Both the position numbers and the translations under genes were made by a program. Positions 17,793 to 25,962 of a stretch of DNA of 56,963 nt are shown one piece after another. The stretch is from JAAYUD01 sp041907665 (GTDB taxonomy: Bacteria > Bacteroidota > Bacteroidia > Bacteroidales > Bacteroidaceae), in NCBI GenBank assembly GCA_041907665.1, contig JAYRGW010000023.1:1-56963 (forward strand), read 5' to 3'. The notes below the pieces were generated by a model. It did no database searches and was not told where the DNA came from. It saw nothing but the letters and a program-made list of their open reading frames with translations. Numbering within the stretch: the stretch's first letter is position 1; each line of letters starts with the position of its first letter.

Positions 17793-17908
17793 GGCAGTTT
17801 TCTTTGCTTCTGTTTCTTTGTCTGCACAAAGAAATGAAGATTTAAGCGCTGGCAGTTCTTCTTGTTTCGTTCTTCTGTCTGTACAGAAGGATGGAAATTA
17901 TAGAAAAG
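17793..17908. repeat. Two degenerate tandem 58-bp units, each ending in a hairpin
   Basis: Both units begin GGCAGTT. The first contains a perfect 9-bp stem with loop CTGC (17813-17834). The second contains a 7-bp stem with loop CTGT at the matching place (17872-17889). Stem sequences differ while pairing is kept, which hints at selection on structure. Confidence 0.55.
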
Positions 17909-18006
17909 CCAAGCAGATGTACAATGACTATTTATCCTACGAAAGAGGAAATTTCACAACAGAAAGTGAGTTGACGATTTTCTAGCTAAAAAAGTCATTT
18001 TACTCG

Positions 18007-18044
18007 CCCATTTTCTCGTTTTTCGAGAAAATGGGTCTTTTTTT
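18007..18044 (+). terminator. Strong intrinsic terminator without an upstream gene
   Basis: A perfect 12-bp stem (CCCATTTTCTCG and its complement) with a 5-nt loop is followed by TCTTTTTTT. No plus-strand gene precedes it for over 700 bp. It may end a non-coding transcript or be the relic of a lost gene. Confidence 0.7.
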
Positions 18045-18238
18045 GCCTTTTTCAATTTTGCCTTTATTTCTGCTATTGCTATCGAGAGCTGACACTATGT
18101 ACGTGTATAGACTATTTTGATAACAAAGTGCTTTTTGTGAAAGCCTAGATAATCGAAAAATGGATGAAAAAAGTGAATTTTCTTCATTTTTGCAAAACGG
18201 CCCTACACTATATTCAAACTTGGATTTACTTTTTGAAG

Positions 18239-18392
18239 TGTATGTGTTCGCGGTGTTCTTTCTATAGGAAATTATAACTTTTTTTGTTGTAAAGATAAAG
18301 GATAATACAGCACTATCATTATGATAGTACTAAATATTTACAACGCAAAAAAAAGAAAAAGTCTCTAAGGAAATACACCGCGAACACATACA
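18239..18392. repeat. Long inverted repeat with 18-bp perfect arms and central palindrome
   Basis: The arms at 18239-18256 (TGTATGTGTTCGCGGTGT) and 18375-18392 are perfect complements. Inner segments (CTTTTTTTGTTGTAAA and its partner) also pair imperfectly. In the middle, 18312-18328 is the near-palindrome ACTATCATTATGATAGT. The whole 154-bp stretch could form one long hairpin. Confidence 0.75.
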
Positions 18393-18491
18393 ACCGAAGT
18401 AAAACATCGCAACAAATCGCATCTAAAATAAAGTGCCTTCTTTCTCCTCTCTTATTCCGTCGTGCGAGTATTATCCTTATCCGCAAAAAAA

Positions 18492-18569
18492 TCATAAGGA
18501 CGAAAATAAAAGTTTGTCATTATGAAAATAAAAATTCATAGTTATGAAAATTTATTTTCGTCATTATGA
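18492..18569. repeat. Hairpin repeat HP1, copy A
   Basis: The arms at 18492-18510 and 18551-18569 pair at 18 of 19 positions around an A/T-rich spacer that contains extra ATGAAAATAAAA units. A related copy lies at 55321-55376. Both are followed by TTTCT and a TGT-TATCA-TG segment in the same orientation. Confidence 0.7.
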
Positions 18570-18776
18570 ATTTCTAGCTGTGTATCAGTGCGTTGCTGGT
18601 GCTTCGCCCTGAAATGGTTGACACTTGCGGATGTTACCGCTCGCTTTGGCTATCACATTCATAGTTTTATGGGAAAACGTTCCTCTTCGCTCGTGAGAGT
18701 AATGGGATAGGGTAGGTATCTGCAATTTTTCACCGATAATCCATCATTCGCCCCATCCACGTATGTATGTTTTTGT

Positions 18777-18840
18777 GTTGTCGTATGTACGTGGCGCGAA
18801 AAACTTAAGGACGTCACCGAAAAAACTAACATACGACAAC
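18777..18840. repeat. Palindromic repeat HP2, copy A
   Basis: The 12-bp arms GTTGTCGTATGT (18777-18788) and its complement (18829-18840) flank a spacer. The 41 bases at 18800-18840 are identical to the reverse complement of 54817-54857. Confidence 0.85.
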
Positions 18841-18982
18841 GGACGGCATTACTGTTGAGGTTAGCTATCTGATGTTTCTTATTAAAACTTGCAAAAAATC
18901 AACTGTATGTTTTCCTCGCTTTCTGATCGACATAAAACAAATGTTACCATCATATTAATAAAAAAGAATTTAAACTTTATAT

Positions 18983-19013
18983 TTTGATATAATATCAACA
19001 TGCACTATTTTTG
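18983..19013 (+). promoter_or_regulatory. Consensus Bacteroidetes promoter for the helicase gene
   Basis: The -33 box TTTG (18983-18986) and the -7 box TATTTTTG (19006-19013) are separated by 19 bp, exactly the established optimum. The helicase ATG is 70 bp downstream. Confidence 0.75.
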
Positions 19014-19082
19014 TAGTAAATCTTCCATTAAGAAGATTTTTTGTGTTAAATATTGTTTTTAGGCTGTTTGCTATGCTAAAAA

Positions 19083-21200
19083 ATGGAGATTTTAAAAGGA
19101 TTAAATGATAAACAAAAAGAAGCAGTTATAACTACAGAACATAGAATTCGGGTTATAGCAGGGGCGGGTTCCGGTAAAACTAAAACCTTAATATATAGAT
19201 ATGCCTATTTGGTTGAAGGTCTAGGTATTGATCCTGCAAATATACTATGTATGACATTCACAAATAAGGCTGCTCAGGAAATGAGTAATAGAATATCAAA
19301 AATGGTGTCATACGCCAATTTCAATGATTTTATTTGTACAATACATAGTTTTTGCACCAAATTATTAAGAAAAGAAATATACAGAATTGGATTCCCAAAA
19401 TCTTTTATCATTCTAGATAATGAAGATGCTAAGTTATTAGTAAAGCAAGTAATGGAAGAGTGTGGCATTGATAGGACGGAAAGTACTGTTAAAAAGATTA
19501 TAAGCGATATTGCATATCAAAAAGGGCTTATCCGCCAAGTTTACGTTGAAAAATATATGCTACCAGATTCAAAATTAGAAGATAATAGAAACAATATTTT
19601 TATAACTTATTTAAAAAAGCAACTAAAATCTTATTCATTAGATTTTAATGATTTAATATACTTTACTTTATATATTCTAAAGACTTTTGAAGAAGCCAAT
19701 AATTATTGGCAAAGAAAGTTTAATTATATCATGGTTGATGAAGTACAAGATTGTAATTCTTCTGAATGGGAAATAATCAATATCATTAGTGCAGTATTTA
19801 ATAACTTGTTCATTGTCGGAGATCCAGACCAAGCAATTTATGAATGGAGAGGTGCAAAACCAAAGACTTTTATCGATTTCAAATCTGACAAGGACATTGT
19901 TTTAAATGAGAGCTATAGGTCAACCCCTGAGATATTAGATGTAGCCAATTCTGTGATTGAAAATAACCATGATAGAATTAAAAAAGATTTATTTACGCAA
20001 AATGCACATAATAAAAAAGTAATTCATTATCACGGTAAAAATGAAGAAGATGAATGCAAATGGATAATTATACAAATAAAAGCATTGCTAGAGAAGGGCT
20101 TTTCTTTATCTGATTTTGCTGTCTTGTATAGGACTTCGTATTTATCAAGAAGTATTGAACAAGCATTGATAAAGGAAAATATAAATTATAAAATTTGGGG
20201 TAGCATAAGATTTTTTGAAAGAAAAGAAATCAAAGACATATTAAGTTATTTACGTTTGGTTAATACGGGAGATGATCTCTCTTTCTTGAGGATTGCCAAC
20301 GTACCGTCAAGAAAAATAGGTAAAGTCTTTATATCCAAACTGCAAATTATAGCTGAATTAGAAAATAAATCTTTATATCAAACATTGCTTTCCCATCATG
20401 ATAATAAAGAATTTAATTCACAGTCGGTGGATGATTTTCTATCTTTAATAGAACAGGCAAAGGAAATATCGTCTACTTGCTCCATCTCGGAATTGACAAA
20501 TTATATATTAGTAAATAGTGGATTAACTAGATTATATAGAAAAGACGGCGATGAGGACCGACTAGAAAATATTGAAGAATTTATATTGTCAATAAAATAT
20601 TACGAAGATATAAACAAGGAGGAAAATATTAGCTTAACGTCGTATTTGCAAGATATTGCTTTATATACAAATGGAGATTATAGTAAAGACACAAAATCAA
20701 TAAAACTAATGACTATACACCAGTCTAAGGGGTTGGAATTTCCTTTTGTCTTTATTATGGGACTTAGCGAAGGAATATTACCTAGCTATAGGAGTATAAG
20801 AGAAAGAAAAAAAGAAGCAGAGGAAGAAGAACGTCGATTAATGTATGTAGCAATAACAAGAGCAAAAAAATTACTGTTTCTAACAGAATCCGAAGGGTTT
20901 AATGTATCAACTCATTCAGATAAATATCCTTCTAGATTTTTATTAGAAATAAAAAATATATTTATAGTTACCGAAGGAAACATTAGTGAGGATTTGCTAG
21001 AAGGGACTTTTAATCTTATGGATCAACTTGACAAAGAACTAAATGGATCCCAAATATATTTTAAAATAGGCGATGAAGTCTGTCATAAAGTTTTTGGTAA
21101 AGGCAAAATTATAAAACTATCAGAAGATAAAAAATCATGCGAAGTTCAATTCAATATTGGAATTAGAAATATGCAAACATCCTTTTTAGAGGATACTTGA
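19083..21200 (+). CDS. UvrD/PcrA-like superfamily 1 DNA helicase (accessory copy)
   Basis: A 705-residue 3'-5' DNA helicase. Walker A is GAGSGKT (27-33), motif II VDEVQD (218-223) and motif III GDPDQAIYEWRGA (about 246-258). A UvrD C-terminal domain contains TIHQSKGLEFPFVF and LMYVAITRAKK. A final Tudor-like segment (about 655-700, KIGDEVCHKVFGKGKI) is typical of PcrA. Codon use is far more A/T-rich than in recQ or dnaG, suggesting horizontal acquisition. No nuclease or other domain is fused and no partner gene is adjacent. It could be a repair helicase paralogue or a single-gene accessory or defence function; the sequence does not decide. Confidence 0.9.
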   Translation: MEILKGLNDKQKEAVITTEHRIRVIAGAGSGKTKTLIYRYAYLVEGLGIDPANILCMTFTNKAAQEMSNRISKMVSYANFNDFICTIHSFCTKLLRKEIYRIGFPKSFIILDNEDAKLLVKQVMEECGIDRTESTVKKIISDIAYQKGLIRQVYVEKYMLPDSKLEDNRNNIFITYLKKQLKSYSLDFNDLIYFTLYILKTFEEANNYWQRKFNYIMVDEVQDCNSSEWEIINIISAVFNNLFIVGDPDQAIYEWRGAKPKTFIDFKSDKDIVLNESYRSTPEILDVANSVIENNHDRIKKDLFTQNAHNKKVIHYHGKNEEDECKWIIIQIKALLEKGFSLSDFAVLYRTSYLSRSIEQALIKENINYKIWGSIRFFERKEIKDILSYLRLVNTGDDLSFLRIANVPSRKIGKVFISKLQIIAELENKSLYQTLLSHHDNKEFNSQSVDDFLSLIEQAKEISSTCSISELTNYILVNSGLTRLYRKDGDEDRLENIEEFILSIKYYEDINKEENISLTSYLQDIALYTNGDYSKDTKSIKLMTIHQSKGLEFPFVFIMGLSEGILPSYRSIRERKKEAEEEERRLMYVAITRAKKLLFLTESEGFNVSTHSDKYPSRFLLEIKNIFIVTEGNISEDLLEGTFNLMDQLDKELNGSQIYFKIGDEVCHKVFGKGKIIKLSEDKKSCEVQFNIGIRNMQTSFLEDT

Positions 21201-21245
21201 TAAGTAAGTATATATTATTAGAACCTGTTTAAAATTAGGTAATAT

Positions 21246-21422
21246 ACCTGAATTCGGGATAAGTTGTTAGAATAAACAAAGTTGTTTTGTGTCTTCAAAG
21301 GCATATCCCATAAGCGCTTTAGGTTTGTTCTCAAAGAAGCAATATGCTTCTAAAGCGGAGATGAGGTTCATGATGAAATTATTGATGGAACGTAAGCATT
21401 CGGCGAACCGCATATTTACTTT
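21246..21422 (-). mobile_element. IS982-family remnant, 3' end
   Basis: Only the last ~50 codons of a transposase remain (minus strand, stop at 21269-21267), ending SINNFIMNLISALEAYCFFE, then NKPKALMGYAFEDTKQLCLF. They are followed by the terminal inverted repeat at 21246-21263. This repeat matches 16 of 18 bases of the IS982 end at 230-247. The rest of the element is lost; it abuts an IS66 remnant. Confidence 0.75.
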
Positions 21423-21463
21423 CTAAACTCAGAGCCCTACTTTTGTCGGAAAATTAAAAAGTA

Positions 21464-21736
21464 ATGATGACACAAGTTCAATTCGAAGAGGTTTATAAGC
21501 GTTTTAAAGAATCCGGCTTAAACGTTAGCGATTTCTGCATTAATGAAGGTTTTACAGAAAGCCGTTTTATTATTGGCAGAAAAAGCTGAAATCAGCAAAT
21601 AAATCTTCCGGATTAATTCCTTTGCTGATCGACAAATCAGCATCAGTTCCATTGGTTAATCATGGTCATAGTAAAGTGCAGCCATGCCGACAATCGGATA
21701 ATGATTTTGCCGTTGAAGTCAGTTCCCTCAATGTAT
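21464..21736 (+). pseudogene. IS66-family accessory ORF (small first ORF), frameshifted and truncated
   Basis: The ATG at 21464 begins MMTQVQFEEVYKRFKESGLN and then VSDFCINEGFTESRF, the helix-turn-helix start of the small first ORF of Bacteroides IS66 elements. A one-base loss in the Phe-Tyr-Tyr-Trp region (near 21570) breaks the frame. In the next frame YYWQKKLKSANKSSGLIPLL continues to a stop at 21736. The later ORFs of the element are absent. Confidence 0.7.
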
Positions 21737-21793
21737 AAAACGGAGTATGTCCGTTCACTGAATGCTTACTAAACATTGCCATTTCCCTCTCTA

Positions 21794-22048
21794 CTAATAG
21801 CATATTTTGCAAGCTTTTCTACCCATATTCTGTGCCGATTTCAGTCTGATGGTTCTAACATCGCCCGAACATCTATTCAGTCCACGGCATGAGGGACTGG
21901 AATGGTATACTTTAGCGTATGGGCCGGTACAGATGTAGACCATCGTAGTGTGTGCAGGCCGATGTACTCGCAGATGATGTTTGGGGGCGCATGGAGCATA
22001 TAAGATAGGCAGACATGCAAACGAAAGCAGTAATACGAATTTCTTCAT
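21794..22048 (-). CDS. Small secreted Cys-rich protein of unknown function
   Basis: An 84-residue product with a signal peptide (MKKFVLLLSFACLPILYAPC). The mature domain reads VYICTGPYAKVYHSSPSCRG, then LNRCSGDVRTIRL and ends MGRKACKICY. The spacing of the Cys residues with a C-terminal C-x2-C and the YHSSPSCRGL box resembles a small zinc-binding or disulfide domain seen in other short Bacteroidetes secreted proteins. A periplasmic location would favour disulfides. A possible lipobox (YAPC) could make it a lipoprotein. It stands alone among IS remnants and repeats. It is intact and so probably functional. Confidence 0.65.
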   Translation of the reverse strand: MKKFVLLLSFACLPILYAPCAPKHHLRVHRPAHTTMVYICTGPYAKVYHSSPSCRGLNRCSGDVRTIRLKSAQNMGRKACKICY

Positions 22049-22576
22049 GACTCGGATCGTTTAAAACTTTCTGTAAATATAATGGTATAATCAATACGTT
22101 GTAACGACACGGGGCGTTTAATTGGTAATGGTGTAATCTCCGGGATCCTGCTATAGTAAAATACACCTTGATCTCTCATTTTTAGTAATAATACTTGGTA
22201 TTGCAACGTTTTTAATGTAATTTAGTCGCATAATATGCGTCGATAATGAGTCTAAACAACGCATATAAGTATAGGTCATGAACTTGATCCGAGTATTAGA
22301 GGTGCTAGAATTTTAACTCTTAAAAAATTATATATTGTTATAATAGATGGAAGAACGACTGCAACAAATACTGATAAATTAAGAAAGGTGTTTTCTTTAG
22401 AATTTAGATTTTATATTTCATCAAGCATGATAAAAATTCTCTCTCTAGTGCTGCAATAATTGACTTTTATAAAGGTGTGAATTCAATGCCGACTAAAGAC
22501 TAACGGCAGGGACAGTGATTCTTCTTGGAAAGATAAATGCAAGATGGGGTGGTTTGTATATATCAAAAGATTAAAA
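22049..22576. other. Gene-free stretch with repeat R1 and reading-frame fragments
   Basis: This holds repeat R1 (22161-22250) and short open fragments just before the barrel gene, such as one ending LLGKINARWGGLYISKD with a stop at 22572-22574. No intact gene or recognised domain is seen. The fragments suggest a decayed gene that once preceded the barrel gene. Confidence 0.5.
22161..22250 (+). repeat. Dispersed direct repeat, copy R1 (90 bp)
   Basis: It matches 27541-27631 in the same orientation with two substitutions and one single-base gap. Both copies contain the 13-bp palindrome CGCATAATATGCG. Both lie on the upstream side of a plus-strand gene for a secreted protein. Confidence 0.85.
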
Positions 22577-23097
22577 ATGAAACGGACAGAATTAGTATTT
22601 ATATTTATTTTTGCTTTTCTTGCAATTTCCATTAATGCTCAAGAAGTAAAGCAAAAATCTTTTAGATTTGAAGCGGGTGTGAATTATCCGGTTGTATTGA
22701 GAAGTGGAAGTAATCAAAAGAGTAAAGTCACGGTATATTTTGAAGGATTGTGGAATTTAAAAAATAGTCCTCTTAGTATTGAAAGTTCAATAAGCCTTGA
22801 ACAATATACTGTAAAAGATGGTTCTATGGATAATGGTGCCGCAAGTACACTCGCTCTTATTCCGTCTTTGGTATATAACTGTAACCTTCATGGTAAAATT
22901 CGTCCTTACTTTGGATTGGGGACAGGTGTTACGATAGACAATCCGGATAATGGCGTTTTTGACCCTGGCTATCTATTCATTTTGATGCAGTACCTAAAGT
23001 TGGTCTCCGAATCTACCATATTGATGTCTTTTCAGAATACTATATAACTAGTAGTGCCTATTCTCGTTTAGTATTCGGACTTGGATATACTTTTTGA
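22577..23097 (+). pseudogene. Outer-membrane beta-barrel protein, frameshifted
   Basis: The gene starts at ATG 22577 with a signal peptide (MKRTELVFIFIFAFLAISIN, AQ cleavage site) and continues FRFEAGVNYPVV and IRPYFGLGTGVTIDNP as in small porin-like barrels. Near 22965-22975, after NGVFDPG, the frame shifts by one base. The open frame then ends in an unrelated tail, while another frame carries the real C-terminus: AVPKVGLRIYHIDVFSEYYI ending in LVFGLGYTF, with the terminal Phe expected of a barrel. The stop is at 23095-23097. A single-base loss is the simplest cause; a sequencing error cannot be excluded. Confidence 0.7.
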
Positions 23098-23748
23098 ATG
23101 GCATTTCTGTAGAAAAATAATGCGGTAGACTGTACCAATCTCTTTTTTGCTAGGTTTTCAAATCGGTAATGGCATCTAAAACTATTAGGTTACAAAGAAT
23201 AGAAATCATCGGAAAAGATATTTCGAATGGGGAATGGGATAATTTCCGGAATCTTATGTGATAATTCCAAGCTGATGCCTACCTCATAAGCAAAAGGAAC
23301 AATGAAAACGGAACGATGACACCTTTATATTTACAGAGAATTTTGGTGATCTAAGTCTTAAAAAGATTCATCATATTACTTTCAATTGCATATTTGCAAT
23401 ACTATTAGCAGAATATGTTACCAATAAAGATATTAATAGAAAGTAAATCTATGAGACAAAAAGGTATACATCCACGTCATCAATAAAATATCGTTGTTAT
23501 GGATGGTGCATCATTACTACTCTTGAGTTAAATTTGCTAGCAATAAAACATTGTTACCAATAGGGCGAACCTTGTCGATAAACTGTAATTATTTGGTGTA
23601 CATTCTGAGAGAAAGCTCTATTGATGAGCCTTTATCTAACAGTTATAGGTCACTCATTGCATTTCAGTTTAATATCTTTCTTAAGGTACACCCAGTGTCG
23701 TGTAAAAATGCTTGAATAATTTAGAATATACTAAAAACACTACTTCAA
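23098..23748. other. Gene-free stretch carrying decayed repeats
   Basis: It begins with two segments (23099-23155 and 23165-23221) that resemble 27282-27341 and 27484-27540 at roughly 75-80 percent by eye. A third segment (about 23230-23268) resembles 22125-22161. The remaining 480 bp show stops in all frames and no recognised feature. Confidence 0.6.
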
Positions 23749-24777
23749 ATGAGAAATCTAATTACAATCGTTTTTCTGCTTCTTTCATTCAGTATCAGTT
23801 TTGCATTCACATCCCATCAGGACGAAGGTGCCGGTATTCTTTGGCGCGTATCAGGCAATGGCCTGAAAGGTGACTCCTATATTTTAGGAACCTCTCATAC
23901 GGTTCCTATTTCTTTTTTAGACAGTCTGAAAGGCTTTCCCGAGGTCTGGGCACAGGTAACGCAAGTAGCTACGGAAACAGAAGCTGCTGATATCATGGAT
24001 TCTGTGCAGCATGGGCATCTCAAAATTTTAGAGAAGTTCTGTGCACAAGAACGAAAACTTGTAGCCTACCATCTTCCAAATATGAAATATAAAGACTTGT
24101 ACACAAAGAGTCAATTAGCTTTCATGGATAGTATATTGAAGTTTTTTGTAGTTTCTAACATGACAGTAGCAGAATATTCTCCACTTCGGCTTTGGCATCA
24201 ATATCTTAGTATCAGAGATTCTTCAAATCCACATCAGCTTTCTGTAAAAGATCCCATGGATTTTTTTAAGAATGCAATGGATGGTATGTTGGAAAGACGG
24301 TGTAAATCAGCAGGAAAACATTATTTCAAATTAGAAGAACCCTTTACATTTTTCAATGCGCTCAATGAATCCGTCATGTTAGTAGATTCCTGTTTCAACC
24401 TCAATGAACAAGCGGATATATTATATCAGTGCGCTCTTTACGAAGCTAAATCCAAAAATAGACCTCATGTTAACTATTTAGATATCGCATACCAAGAAAA
24501 GAATTTTGCAAAGTATAATGATTATTTTGTGAAACAGACTGACTATATTGATTCTTTAGATTTACCTACGGCGCTTAAAGTAAGACTTTTCCAATACGAG
24601 AAGAAAAAGAATGAAATAGGTGGTGAGAGACGTACCCTCAATTGGATGGATAAAATACTTACAGAAATAAAGTCTGCGCCTACTTTGGTAGCCGTTGGGA
24701 TAAATCACTTCATTGGCGAAAATGGATTGATCCATCTTTTACGTCAGCATGGATATACGGTAGAACCGGTAAAATAG
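23749..24777 (+). CDS. TraB/GumN family protein (exported)
   Basis: A 342-residue protein with a signal peptide ending near residue 19 (...SISFAF). The family's signature elements are present: ILWRVSGNGLKGDSYILGTSH near the start (the GTxH motif), an acidic ATETEA segment, and near the C-terminus RRTLNWMDKI and VAVGINHFIGENGLIHLLRQ followed by HGYTVEPV. TraB/GumN proteins share the Tiki/ChaN-like metal-dependent fold and are proposed metalloproteases, but bacterial substrates are mostly unknown. It is monocistronic by spacing. Confidence 0.88.
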   Translation: MRNLITIVFLLLSFSISFAFTSHQDEGAGILWRVSGNGLKGDSYILGTSHTVPISFLDSLKGFPEVWAQVTQVATETEAADIMDSVQHGHLKILEKFCAQERKLVAYHLPNMKYKDLYTKSQLAFMDSILKFFVVSNMTVAEYSPLRLWHQYLSIRDSSNPHQLSVKDPMDFFKNAMDGMLERRCKSAGKHYFKLEEPFTFFNALNESVMLVDSCFNLNEQADILYQCALYEAKSKNRPHVNYLDIAYQEKNFAKYNDYFVKQTDYIDSLDLPTALKVRLFQYEKKKNEIGGERRTLNWMDKILTEIKSAPTLVAVGINHFIGENGLIHLLRQHGYTVEPVK

Positions 24778-24874
24778 TAAATATCGTATGAAAACTCACA
24801 TCATTGCTTTCTTTGATGCTGCCGATTGGCCGATATCACTACAGCCCCATCTGATTACAGAGAATGGGGAATGA

Positions 24875-25450
24875 TTATTCTCTTTTTAGTCTTTGATATC
24901 TTATGAGAATCCATACTCCAAGCAACAAAAGGATGAATGCCGTGAAAGCTGGAATATAGAAAAGGCTACTTGTATTTATGAATATGGCCATCAACATGGA
25001 ACCTACAGAAATGGTAATCGCAGCAATAGCATATCCTATTTCGTCGTAGAACCAAGAATAGGGGAAAAGGTGCGCACCGGTAATGATGGCATAAGTCATG
25101 ATAAAATAGTCAGGATATTTAATCAAAATGAAAATCAGAAAAGGAAAATAAATGAGTTGTGCAAAATTCAGCCAAAGGCCTAGAGGCTGTAGTGGGTTGT
25201 CCTTTATTTTCCAAGTAGTCTTTAGTACTTTAGAGAGCCCCAATGCCAGCGGTATTAGAATTGCGCCAAAAATAAATGTAAGGACACTCTTATTGTAGGA
25301 AGTGCTGTCGACATATTTCCAAATTAAAAATATTCCGAACCAGGTGATGCAGACTGCAAATATAAAGTCAATGCCATTTTTGGCCTTCAATTGGATTTCG
25401 CATTTTAGTTGTTCTAAACTGGCACCGGTTGTGTTTTTTTCTTCGTTCAT
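24875..25450 (-). CDS. Integral membrane protein, possibly DUF7010-like
   Basis: A 191-residue protein with a short charged N-terminus and about six predicted transmembrane helices (roughly 28-46, 54-72, 88-108, 112-128, 134-154, 160-182). The N-terminal LKCEIQLKAKNGIDFIFAVC and the GAHLFPYSW motif recall the DUF7010 family, though I cannot confirm this. It ends in a basic tail (RYQRLKRE) suggesting a cytoplasmic C-terminus. It has no operon partners. Confidence 0.7.
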   Translation of the reverse strand: MNEEKNTTGASLEQLKCEIQLKAKNGIDFIFAVCITWFGIFLIWKYVDSTSYNKSVLTFIFGAILIPLALGLSKVLKTTWKIKDNPLQPLGLWLNFAQLIYFPFLIFILIKYPDYFIMTYAIITGAHLFPYSWFYDEIGYAIAAITISVGSMLMAIFINTSSLFYIPAFTAFILLLLGVWILIRYQRLKRE

Positions 25451-25962
25451 ACTTTTCTATAATTACAATTGTTTGACAAAAGGATAAGAGCGGGGAATGG
25501 TTCTCAAGGACCTGCGTAAGAATAGTTGAAATAAACCGTTAAAAGCGTTTCCTTCTTCTCTGAGCAATTACTCTTTCCGATGTAGCTAAGACCAAAAGAA
25601 ATGTATCCAACAGAGTTGAAAGAAATATGGCGCAATATAGAGAGAAAATTTCGTTTACGCAAGCGCAAAGCAAAAAACAGCATTTCATACGATTGCAAAT
25701 ATCTTTTGCCTCTGAGGTATAGGACTTTGGAGTATGTTTAAATACATACTTCCGATTATAATAAGAGGCATGAGAAAAACTTTTGGTTATAATATATCAA
25801 GTGAATAAAAATAGTTCCAACATTTAGGATAATAGAGTAATAATGTCGATATTTGTAGTGAGCTATTTCGAGGTAATTACATCGCTATTTACAACTGTAA
25901 TGGCATTTTCACAAGAAAATGGTCTTTCAACATCTTTAGAAAAAATGAAACAACTTGAAAAT
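25451..25962. other. Gene-free stretch upstream of the thioredoxin-like gene
   Basis: No gene or clear repeat is seen. A frame open from 25843 joins the downstream gene, but its first 40 codons do not look like a signal peptide and the better start is ATG 25963. Confidence 0.5.

Larger units (their letters stand above)
17281..19082. other. Gene-free, hairpin-rich stretch between the amidase and the helicase
   Basis: No convincing coding sequence is seen over 1.8 kb. The reading frame at 17495-17827 (minus) is open but has no ribosome-binding site and follows the symmetry of the inverted repeats, so it is not called. The stretch holds at least six inverted repeats, listed separately, and a strong terminator with no obvious gene ahead of it. 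It ends in a consensus promoter for the helicase gene. Parts of it recur at 54.8-55.4 kb. Confidence 0.7.

Noticed and set aside
17495..17827. Minus-strand open frame of 110 codons in the hairpin-rich block
   Set aside because: It has no ribosome-binding site or recognisable domain, and it spans both arms of an inverted repeat. The open frame is better explained by the structured repeat.
22500..22574. Fragment ending LLGKINARWGGLYISKD before the barrel gene
   Set aside because: It is open only over a short distance, with stops upstream. It is probably part of a decayed gene, but it cannot be assigned.
25843..25962. Upstream extension of the thioredoxin-like gene
   Set aside because: The first 40 codons do not form a signal peptide, whereas the internal ATG at 25963 starts a canonical one.
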